From positions 80,435 through 144,434 of the forward strand of contig NZ_LSIJ01000105.1 in assembly GCF_001556185.1 (NCBI RefSeq): a DNA stretch of 64,000 bases, in the 5' to 3' direction. The position numbers and the translations under genes are program-made. This document shows, piece after piece, positions 35,356-43,166 of the stretch; within the stretch, counting starts at the first letter, position 1; each line of letters begins with the position of its first letter. This DNA comes from Sphingomonas sp. CCH10-B3 (GTDB lineage: Bacteria > Pseudomonadota > Alphaproteobacteria > Sphingomonadales > Sphingomonadaceae). The notes beneath the pieces were generated by a model. The model was given only the letters and a program-made list of their open reading frames with translations. It did not search any database and was not told the origin of the DNA.

Positions 35356-36804
35356 ATGGGCAGCGCCATGGCGAACGACTCAATGCTGAAATTCGTGGGG
35401 ACCGCGCAGGCCTATCCGGCCAAGCGCGACCCGGCCCTGCGCGCCGAAGACTTCCGCGAGATCGCCGATCGCTACGCCGAGACGAGCGGCGAAGAACAGG
35501 CTGCGCGCTGTTCGCAATGCGGTGTGCCCTATTGCTCGGTACATTGTCCCTTGCACAACCACATCCCCGACTGGCTGCGGCTGACCGCCGAAGGGCGACT
35601 GCGCGAAGCTTATGAGCTGTCGAACGCGACCTCGACCATGCCCGAGATTTGCGGGCGAATTTGCCCGCAGGACCGGCTGTGCGAGGGCAATTGCGTCATC
35701 GAATTTTCAGGCCACGGCGCGGTCACGATCGGCGCGGTCGAAAAGTTCATCACCGACACGGCGTGGGACAAGGGCTGGGTCGAGCCGCTGATAGCGGGTC
35801 GAGCCACTGGCCAGTCGGTCGGCATCATCGGCGCAGGCCCGGCGGGACTGACGGCGGCGGAATATCTGCGCGGCGCCGGGCATGAAGTGCATGTCTATGA
35901 CCGGCACGACCGCGCGGGTGGCCTGCTGACCTATGGCATTCCCGGCTTCAAGCTCGAAAAGCCGGTGGTGATGCGGCGGATCGAGCGGCTGGCAGCGGGC
36001 GGCATCGTCTTCCACGCGAATTTCGAGGTCGGGCGCGACGCGAGCCTTGTCGAGCTTCGCGACCGTCACGACGCGGTGCTGATCGCGACGGGCGTCTACA
36101 AGCCGCGCGCCATCAAGGCACCGGGAGTCGAGGCACAAGGCGTAGTCGAAGCGCTCGACTATCTGATTGCGTCGAACCGCAAGGGCTTTGGCGATGATGT
36201 GCCCGCGTTCGATTCAGGCGCGCTGGATGCAGCCGGCAAGCATGTCATCGTCATCGGTGGCGGCGATACCGCGATGGATTGCGTGCGCACTGCCGTGCGG
36301 CAGGGTGCGGCCTCGGTCAAATGCCTCTACCGCCGCGACCGCGCCAACATGCCCGGCAGCCAGCGCGAAGTCGCCAATGCCGAGGAAGAAGGCGTCGAGT
36401 TCGTCTGGCTGGCGGCGCCCGATGGCTTCTCCGGCGATCCGGTGCGCGCGGTGCGCGTCACCAGGATGCGGCTCGGCGCGCCCGACGCAAGCGGGCGGCG
36501 CGCGCCCGAGCCCGATCCCGGCGCGGACGAGGAATTGCCCGCCGATCTCGTCATCAAGGCACTCGGCTTCGACCCCGAACCACTGCCGGTGCTGTTCGGC
36601 GCGCCCGAACTGCGCGTGACGCGCTGGGGGACGGTGGTGATTGATACCGCGAGCATGCAGACCAACCTGCCCGGCGTCTTCGCGGCGGGCGACATCGTGC
36701 GCGGGGCGTCGCTGGTAGTATGGGCAATCCGCGACGGGCGCGATGTCGCGGCGAAGATGGGGCAATATCTGCGCGCGAAGGCAGCCGAAAGGAAAGCGGC
36801 ATGA
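35356..36804 (+). CDS. gltD: Glutamate synthase small subunit (NADPH)
   Basis: 482 residues. The N-terminal cysteine motifs for [4Fe-4S] clusters are CSQCGVPYCSVHCPLHNHIP and CGRICPQDRLCEGNC. The FAD site is GAGPAGLTAAEYL and the NADPH site is GGGDTAMDC. It passes electrons from NADPH to GltB. The ATG at 35356 has AAGG three bases upstream; ATG 35368 is an alternative. In many proteobacteria gltB comes first; here gltD leads the operon, and its stop overlaps the following nucleotidyltransferase gene by ATGA. Confidence 0.95.
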   Translation: MGSAMANDSMLKFVGTAQAYPAKRDPALRAEDFREIADRYAETSGEEQAARCSQCGVPYCSVHCPLHNHIPDWLRLTAEGRLREAYELSNATSTMPEICGRICPQDRLCEGNCVIEFSGHGAVTIGAVEKFITDTAWDKGWVEPLIAGRATGQSVGIIGAGPAGLTAAEYLRGAGHEVHVYDRHDRAGGLLTYGIPGFKLEKPVVMRRIERLAAGGIVFHANFEVGRDASLVELRDRHDAVLIATGVYKPRAIKAPGVEAQGVVEALDYLIASNRKGFGDDVPAFDSGALDAAGKHVIVIGGGDTAMDCVRTAVRQGAASVKCLYRRDRANMPGSQREVANAEEEGVEFVWLAAPDGFSGDPVRAVRVTRMRLGAPDASGRRAPEPDPGADEELPADLVIKALGFDPEPLPVLFGAPELRVTRWGTVVIDTASMQTNLPGVFAAGDIVRGASLVVWAIRDGRDVAAKMGQYLRAKAAERKAA

Positions 36805-37097
36805 GGTTGCGCGAACGCGATATCGCCGGGATCCGAACCGCCGCACGCGAGGTTTTTGGCGACACGGCGGTCGTTCGCCTGTTCGGCAGTCGGCTCGATG
36901 ATTGCGCGCGCGGTGGTGATATCGACCTCCATGTTGAAGCCGAAGCCAAGGATCTCGGCATCGACCGGCAACTCGCCTTTCGTCGGTTGCTGAACAAAGA
37001 AATCGGCGAACGTGCGATCGACATTGTCCTTTACGCGCGCGGGATGCAGCGCCGACCGATCGACGAGGTTGCTATTGGCGAAGGCGTTGTTCTGTGA
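36801..37097 (+). CDS. MNT-type nucleotidyltransferase domain protein (antitoxin-like)
   Basis: 98 residues. The minimal nucleotidyltransferase motif is VRLFGSRLDDCARGGDIDLH: a GS...D-x-D pair for metal binding, with a third acidic residue in AIDIVLYA. The ATGA overlap with gltD upstream and the GTGA overlap with the HEPN gene downstream make a coupled pair. In known MNT/HEPN modules this partner neutralises the HEPN RNase, in some cases by adding AMP to it. Sitting inside the glutamate synthase operon is unusual. Confidence 0.85.
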   Translation: MRLRERDIAGIRTAAREVFGDTAVVRLFGSRLDDCARGGDIDLHVEAEAKDLGIDRQLAFRRLLNKEIGERAIDIVLYARGMQRRPIDEVAIGEGVVL

Positions 37098-37579
37098 CGA
37101 GGCAACAAAGTGTCGAGCGAGCACTAGCGATGATTGCCGGGCCATTGGCTCGTCTGCACGAATCAGTGACGGAGGACGCCAATCTGTTTCCGCTGTCCGC
37201 CAATTCGTTCGACCGCCAATCGCGAAAGGCGCTGGATGCATTTCTGCAACGCTTTCAGCAAGTCTATGACATTCTTGCGAGAAAAGTGATGCCTGCGATG
37301 CACTTATTCTTGACCGCAGATGTTCGGCCGCGCTCCTTCCGCGACACGCTCGACGCATTCGAACGACTTGAATTGATCGACAGCGCCGATCGATGGGAAG
37401 AACTGAACGAGCTACGAAACCGGCTAATCCACGAATACGCCCTCGACGATTTGACGCGGGCGCACGAGTTGAACGCTGCCTTTGCCGCTGCTCCCATGAT
37501 CACAGCAGCCGCTGAGCGCTTTGCGCATATCATTGCGGCGAAGGATTTCGACGACCTTGGGGCCGAAACACAGAAATGA
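37094..37579 (+). CDS. HEPN-domain protein (toxin-like partner of MNT)
   Basis: 161 residues, all-helical. The RX4H motif of HEPN RNases is present in LRNRLIHEYALD, about residue 118. The central MPAMHLFLTADVRPRSFRDT and the preceding helices match HepT-like/DUF86-type HEPN proteins. It starts at GTG overlapping the MNT stop by GTGA, and its own stop overlaps the gltB start by ATGA. So the toxin-like gene is translationally locked between the two glutamate synthase genes. The catalytic motif is intact. Confidence 0.82.
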   Translation: MTRQQSVERALAMIAGPLARLHESVTEDANLFPLSANSFDRQSRKALDAFLQRFQQVYDILARKVMPAMHLFLTADVRPRSFRDTLDAFERLELIDSADRWEELNELRNRLIHEYALDDLTRAHELNAAFAAAPMITAAAERFAHIIAAKDFDDLGAETQK

Positions 37580-40500
37580 CCGACGAACGCGCCCGCCTTG
37601 CCGCCGAGGGCATGTATCGCCCCGATATGGAATCCGATGCCTGCGGCGTCGGCCTCGTCGCTGCGACCGACGGCAAGCCCAGCCGCCGCGTCGTGCAATC
37701 GGCGATCGAGGCACTGAAGGCCGTATGGCACCGCGGCGCGGTCGATGCCGATGGCAAGACCGGCGACGGCGCAGGGCTGCTGCTCGACCTGCCGACTGCC
37801 TTTTTCGACGATGCGATTGCGCTCTCGGGGCACCGGCCGCTGCCCAACCGGCTGGCGGTCGGCATGGTCTTCCTGCCGCGCACCGACCTGTCGGCGCAGG
37901 AAGCGTGCCGGACGATCGTCGAAAGCGCGATCATCGAGGAAGGCTATACGATTTACGGCTGGCGGCAGGTGCCGGTCGATGTGTCGGTGATCGGCCAGAA
38001 AGCGCAGGCAACGCGGCCCGAGATCGAGCAGATCATGATCGCCGGGCCGATGCCCGACGATGCCAGCGTCGCCGAGTTCGAAAAGAACCTCTATCTGATC
38101 CGCCGGCGGATCGAAAAGCGCGTGATCGCCGCGCAAATCCAAGGCTTCTACATCTGTTCGCTGTCGTGTCGCTCGATCATCTACAAGGGCCTGTTCCTTG
38201 CCGAAAGCCTGTCGGTCTTCTATCCCGACCTTCGCGACAGCCGCTTCGAAAGCCGCGTCGCGATTTTCCACCAGCGTTATTCGACCAACACTTTCCCGCA
38301 GTGGTGGCTCGCGCAACCGTTCCGCTGCCTCGCGCACAACGGTGAGATCAACACAATCCGCGGCAACAAGAACTGGATGCTCAGCCACGAGATCAAGATG
38401 GCGAGCCTCGCGTTCGGCGAACATAGCGAAGACATCAAGCCGGTAATCCCGGCAGGCGCCAGCGACACCGCCGCGCTCGATGCGGTGTTCGAGGCGATCT
38501 GCCGCTCGGGCCGCGACGCGCCGACCGCCAAGCTCATGCTCGTCCCCGAAGCGTGGCAGGACGAAATCGACATGCCGCCCGAGCATCTGGCGATGTACCA
38601 ATATCTGGCGAGCGTGATGGAGCCGTGGGACGGCCCCGCTGCGCTGGCAATGACCGATGGCCAATGGGCCGTCGCGGGCGTCGATCGCAATGCGCTGCGC
38701 CCGCTGCGCTACACGCGCACCAACGACGGGCTGCTGATCGTCGGCAGCGAAAGCGGCATGGTGGTGGTGCCCGAAACGACGATCATCGAAAAGGGTCGGC
38801 TCGGCCCCGGCCAGATGATTGCAGTCGATCTGGAAGCGGGTGAAGTGCTCGGCGACCGCGCCGTCAAGGACCGGGTCGCCGCCGAGGCCGATTATGCCGC
38901 GATGATCGGCGATTATCTGACGATCGACCAGCTTCCTGCGGTGGCGGTCAAGCGCCGCCGCTATGACCGGCCCGAACTGATCCGGCGCCAGATCGCCGCC
39001 GGCCAGTCGATCGAGGAAATGGAGCTGATCCTCAGCCCGCTCGTGCTCGACGGCAAGGAAGCGGTCGGATCGATGGGCGACGACACGCCGCTCGCCGTCA
39101 TTTCGGACAAGCCGCGCCTGATCAGCCAGTTTTTCCGCCAGAATTTCAGCCAGGTTACCAACCCGCCGATCGACCCGTTGCGCGAGCGCCGGGTGATGAC
39201 CCTGCGCACCCGCTTCGGCAATCTTGCCAATATCCTCGACATCGCCGGCGCGAAGAATCCGGTGCTGGTGCTCGATTCACCGGTGTTGACCTGCGCCGAC
39301 TGGGATCGGCTGAAGGCGCATTTCGGCAGCCAGGCGGCCGAGATCGACTGTACTTTCGCCGCCGGTGGCGGACCCGAGACACTGCGCGCGGCGATCCAGC
39401 ACATCCGCGCGCAAGCCGAACAGGCAGTGCGCGAGGGCCGCACCGACCTGTTCCTGACCGACGAAGCCGTCGGACCCGACCGGGTGGCGATCGCGGGGGT
39501 GCTCGCGGCGGCGGCGGTCCACACGCATCTGGTGCGCAAGGGACTGCGCTCCTACGCCAGTGTCAACATCCGCACCGCCGAATGCCTCGATACGCATTAT
39601 TACGCCGTGCTGATCGGCGTCGGCGCGACAACCGTGAATGCCTATCTCGCCGAAGCAGCGATCGTCGACCGCCATGCGCGCGGGCTGTTCGGCACGCTGA
39701 CGATCGAGGAATGCCTCGCCCGCCACCGCACCTCGATCGAAGACGGGCTGCTGAAGATCATGTCGAAAATGGGGATCGCCGTGATCTCCAGCTATCGCGG
39801 CGGCTATAATTTCGAAGCGGTCGGGCTGTCGCGCAGCCTAGTCAATGATCTCTTCCCGGGTATGCCGGCCAAGATTTCGGGCGAAGGCTATGTCTCGCTG
39901 CATCTGTCGGCGACGATGCGGCACGATGCGGCCTTCGCAGCACCGGTTGCGACGCTGCCGATCGGCGGCTTCTATCGCCAGCGCGCGGGTGGCGAGACGC
40001 ATGCTTATTCGGCGCCGCTGATGCACTTGCTGCAGAATGCGGTCGCGAACGACAGCTATTCGACGTATCTGCAATTCTCGCGCGGGGTGGCCGATCTGCC
40101 GCCGGTTTACCTGCGCGATCTGCTTCAGTTCAATTTCCCGGCAGAAGGCGTGCCGGTCGATCAGGTCGAAGCGATCACCGAAATCCGCAAGCGGTTCGTG
40201 ACGCCGGGCATGTCGCTCGGCGCGCTCAGCCCCGAAGCGCATGAAACGCTGGCGATCGCGATGAACCGCATCGGCGCCAAAGCGGTGTCGGGCGAAGGTG
40301 GCGAGGACCGCAGCCGTTACACACCCTACGACAATGGCGACAACGCCAATTCGTCGATCAAGCAGGTCGCGAGCGGGCGCTTCGGCGTGACGGCGGAATA
40401 TCTCAATGCCTGCGAGGAAATCGAGATCAAGGTCGCGCAAGGCGCCAAGCCCGGCGAGGGCGGGCAACTCCCCGGCTTCAAGGTGACCGAGCTGATCGCC

Positions 40501-42084
40501 AAGCTGCGCCATGCGACACCGGGCGTCACGCTCATCTCGCCGCCGCCGCATCACGACATTTATTCGATCGAGGATCTGGCGCAGCTCATCTACGACCTGA
40601 AGCAGATCAACCCGCGCGCGCGGGTGTGCGTGAAACTGGTGTCGTCGGCGGGGATCGGCACGGTCGCGGCGGGTGTTGCCAAAGCGCATGCCGATGTTAT
40701 CCTTGTCTCGGGCAACGTCGGTGGCACCGGTGCCTCGCCCCAGACCAGCATCAAATATGCCGGCACGCCGTGGGAAATGGGGCTGTCCGAAGTCAATCAG
40801 GTGCTGACCCTCAATGGCTTGCGCCACCGCGTGCGGCTGCGCACCGACGGGGGGCTTCGCACCGGGCGCGACATCGTCGTCGCCGCGATCCTCGGCGCCG
40901 AGGAATTCGGCATCGGCACGCTTTCGCTGGTGGCGATGGGCTGCATCATGGTCCGGCAATGCCATTCGAACACTTGCCCGGTCGGCGTCTGCACGCAGGA
41001 CGAGCGGCTGCGCGCGAAATTCGGGGGCAGCCCGGAAAAGGTCATCAACCTGATGACCTTCATTGCCGAAGAAGTGCGCGACATCCTCGCGCGGCTCGGC
41101 GTGCGCAGCCTCGACGAGGTGATCGGCCGCACCGAATTGCTCCGCCAGGTGAGTCGCGGCGCCGAACATCTCGACGATCTCGATCTCAACCCGATCCTGG
41201 CGAAAGTCGATGCCGACGACGACCAGCGCCGCTTTTCGTTGCCGACATGGCGCAACGAAGTACCCGACAGTCTCGACGCGCAGATGATCCGCGATGCTGC
41301 CGCCGTCTTCTCGCGCGGCGAAAAGATGCAGCTCACCTATTCGGTGCGCAACACCCACCGCGCGGTCGGCACGCGGCTGTCGAGCGAGATCACGCGGACG
41401 ATCGGCATGTCGAAGCTGGCCGACGGCCATGTCCATGTTCGCCTGCGCGGATCAGCAGGGCAGAGCCTTGGCGCCTTCCTGTGCAAGGGCATCACGCTAG
41501 AGGTGTTCGGCGACGCCAACGACTATGTCGGCAAGGGGCTGTCGGGCGGCATCATCGCGGTGCGCCCGGTGGTGAGCTCGAGCCTGATCAGCCACCAGAA
41601 TACGATCATCGGCAACACAGTGCTTTATGGCGCGACGGCAGGGAAATTGTTCGCAGCGGGACAGGCCGGCGAGCGCTTCGCGGTCCGCAATTCGGGCGCC
41701 GACGTGGTGGTCGAAGGCTGCGGCGCCAACGGTTGCGAATATATGACCGGCGGCACGGCAGTCGTGCTCGGCGAGGTCGGCGCCAATTTCGGCGCGGGCA
41801 TGAGCGGGGGAATGGCGTTCGTTTATGACCCGGCGGACACGTTCCCCCGGCGCGCCAATCCCGACAGTATCGTCTGGCAAAGGCTGGCGTCGCTGCACTG
41901 GGAATCGGTGCTGTTCAACCTGATCCGCGCGCATGCCGAGGCGACTGACAGCAAATGGGCCGCAAGCCTGATCGACGAATGGGACCGGGTGGCGGGCCAT
42001 TTCTGGCAAGTGGTGCCGAAGGAAATGCTGGGTCGGCTGCCCCACCCGCTCGACGACACACCCGCCGCCGTCGCCGCCGAATAG
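37576..42084 (+). CDS. gltB: Glutamate synthase large subunit (NADPH)
   Basis: 1502 residues. A short propeptide precedes Cys23 (SDACGVGLV), the expected N-terminal nucleophile of the class II glutaminase domain. The FMN-binding synthase barrel lies in the middle (SGEGGEDRSRY; SPPPHHDIYSIEDLAQLIYD; VSGNVGGTGASP), a [3Fe-4S] cysteine set is in CIMVRQCHSNTCPVGVC, and the C-terminal beta-helix domain ends the protein. It makes two glutamates from glutamine and 2-oxoglutarate. It is coupled to the HEPN gene by an ATGA overlap. Confidence 0.96.
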   Translation: MTDERARLAAEGMYRPDMESDACGVGLVAATDGKPSRRVVQSAIEALKAVWHRGAVDADGKTGDGAGLLLDLPTAFFDDAIALSGHRPLPNRLAVGMVFLPRTDLSAQEACRTIVESAIIEEGYTIYGWRQVPVDVSVIGQKAQATRPEIEQIMIAGPMPDDASVAEFEKNLYLIRRRIEKRVIAAQIQGFYICSLSCRSIIYKGLFLAESLSVFYPDLRDSRFESRVAIFHQRYSTNTFPQWWLAQPFRCLAHNGEINTIRGNKNWMLSHEIKMASLAFGEHSEDIKPVIPAGASDTAALDAVFEAICRSGRDAPTAKLMLVPEAWQDEIDMPPEHLAMYQYLASVMEPWDGPAALAMTDGQWAVAGVDRNALRPLRYTRTNDGLLIVGSESGMVVVPETTIIEKGRLGPGQMIAVDLEAGEVLGDRAVKDRVAAEADYAAMIGDYLTIDQLPAVAVKRRRYDRPELIRRQIAAGQSIEEMELILSPLVLDGKEAVGSMGDDTPLAVISDKPRLISQFFRQNFSQVTNPPIDPLRERRVMTLRTRFGNLANILDIAGAKNPVLVLDSPVLTCADWDRLKAHFGSQAAEIDCTFAAGGGPETLRAAIQHIRAQAEQAVREGRTDLFLTDEAVGPDRVAIAGVLAAAAVHTHLVRKGLRSYASVNIRTAECLDTHYYAVLIGVGATTVNAYLAEAAIVDRHARGLFGTLTIEECLARHRTSIEDGLLKIMSKMGIAVISSYRGGYNFEAVGLSRSLVNDLFPGMPAKISGEGYVSLHLSATMRHDAAFAAPVATLPIGGFYRQRAGGETHAYSAPLMHLLQNAVANDSYSTYLQFSRGVADLPPVYLRDLLQFNFPAEGVPVDQVEAITEIRKRFVTPGMSLGALSPEAHETLAIAMNRIGAKAVSGEGGEDRSRYTPYDNGDNANSSIKQVASGRFGVTAEYLNACEEIEIKVAQGAKPGEGGQLPGFKVTELIAKLRHATPGVTLISPPPHHDIYSIEDLAQLIYDLKQINPRARVCVKLVSSAGIGTVAAGVAKAHADVILVSGNVGGTGASPQTSIKYAGTPWEMGLSEVNQVLTLNGLRHRVRLRTDGGLRTGRDIVVAAILGAEEFGIGTLSLVAMGCIMVRQCHSNTCPVGVCTQDERLRAKFGGSPEKVINLMTFIAEEVRDILARLGVRSLDEVIGRTELLRQVSRGAEHLDDLDLNPILAKVDADDDQRRFSLPTWRNEVPDSLDAQMIRDAAAVFSRGEKMQLTYSVRNTHRAVGTRLSSEITRTIGMSKLADGHVHVRLRGSAGQSLGAFLCKGITLEVFGDANDYVGKGLSGGIIAVRPVVSSSLISHQNTIIGNTVLYGATAGKLFAAGQAGERFAVRNSGADVVVEGCGANGCEYMTGGTAVVLGEVGANFGAGMSGGMAFVYDPADTFPRRANPDSIVWQRLASLHWESVLFNLIRAHAEATDSKWAASLIDEWDRVAGHFWQVVPKEMLGRLPHPLDDTPAAVAAE

Positions 42085-42123
42085 CGCTTGGCGCGGGCGC
42101 GATGCATGGCCTAGACCATTGCC

Positions 42124-42795
42124 ATGTGGCAGCTTTACCAATTCCCGCTCTGTCCCTTTTCGCGAAAAGTGCGCCTGCTGCTGGGTGAAAAGGGCGTCGG
42201 TTACGATCTGGTCCGCGAATCGCCCTGGGCGCGGCGTGACGAGTTCATGGACATGAACCCCGCCGGACAGACGCCGGTCATGGCCGATCCCGGCCGCAAT
42301 CTGCTGCTGATCGATTCGTCGGCGATCTGCGAATATTTCGAGGAAACGGTCGAACAGGCGGCAATGATCAACGGCACCGCCGCCAACCGCGCCGAGACGC
42401 GGCGGCTGGTCGCGTGGTTCGATCATCAATTCTATCAGGAAGTGACAGCGCCCCTGCTGCACGAACGGATGATCAAGCGCATCGTCCACCGCGCGGCGCC
42501 CGATGCCAAGGTGCTGCGCGAGGCAATGAAGGCAGCGATCGGGCAGCTCGACTATATCGATTTCCTGCTCGATCACCGTACCTGGATCGGCGGCGCGACG
42601 ATGGGCCTCGCCGATCTGGCCGCTGCCGCGCAGATTTCGGTTGCCGATTATCTGGGCGGGATTGACTGGAAGGGGCATGAACAGACCGCGCGCTGGTATC
42701 GGGGGTTCAAGAGCCGGCCTTCCTTTCGGCCGCTGCTGAGCGAGCGGATGGAGGGTATCGCCCCGCCCAGCTATTACGACGACGTCGATTTCTGA
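42124..42795 (+). CDS. Glutathione S-transferase family protein
   Basis: 223 residues. The thioredoxin-like N-terminal domain has FPLCPFSRKVRLLLGEKG (a Cys-Pro-Phe-Ser active-site type) and the glutathione-contact motif IDSSAICEYFEE. The helical C-terminal domain follows. The closest family resemblance is to beta/FzlA-like GSTs of alphaproteobacteria, which bind FtsZ, but that is a suggestion only. The stop overlaps the next start by one base (TGATG). Confidence 0.85.
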   Translation: MWQLYQFPLCPFSRKVRLLLGEKGVGYDLVRESPWARRDEFMDMNPAGQTPVMADPGRNLLLIDSSAICEYFEETVEQAAMINGTAANRAETRRLVAWFDHQFYQEVTAPLLHERMIKRIVHRAAPDAKVLREAMKAAIGQLDYIDFLLDHRTWIGGATMGLADLAAAAQISVADYLGGIDWKGHEQTARWYRGFKSRPSFRPLLSERMEGIAPPSYYDDVDF

Positions 42796-43166
42796 TGCAC
42801 GTTGCGCCTGATCCGGCGGCACAGGTGGCGGCGACGATCGGCTTCGATGATTTCATGAAGGTCGACATCCGCGTCGGCACGATCATCGCTGCCGATCCTT
42901 TTCCGGAAGCGCGCAAACCCTCCTACAAGCTGACGATCGACTTCGGACCCGTCATCGGGGTGAAGAAAAGCTCGGCGCAGATCACCGAATATTACAGGCT
43001 GGAGGACCTGCCCGGCACGCAGGTTGCCGCCGTCGTCAATTTCGCGCCGCGCCAGATCGGCAAGTTCATGTCCGAAGTGCTGACGCTCGGCTTTCCCGAT
43101 GCGGAAGGAAAGGTCGTGCTGGTGCGGCCGAGCGCGCCGGTGCCCAACGGCGGGCGGCTGTTCTAG
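42795..43166 (+). CDS. tRNA-binding domain protein, CsaA-like
   Basis: 123 residues of the EMAP/tRNA-binding OB fold: FDDFMKVDIRVGTIIAADPF, then KLTIDFGPVIGVKKSSAQIT and VNFAPRQIGKFMSEVLTLG. CsaA proteins act as secretion-related chaperones in other bacteria. It is translationally coupled to the GST gene. Its stop directly abuts the pepN stop on the other strand, with no spacer. Confidence 0.88.
   Translation: MHVAPDPAAQVAATIGFDDFMKVDIRVGTIIAADPFPEARKPSYKLTIDFGPVIGVKKSSAQITEYYRLEDLPGTQVAAVVNFAPRQIGKFMSEVLTLGFPDAEGKVVLVRPSAPVPNGGRLF

Noticed and set aside
39838..41436. 532-residue minus-strand open frame inside gltB
   Set aside because: A shadow frame caused by high GC; the gltB frame holds the cofactor and catalytic motifs.
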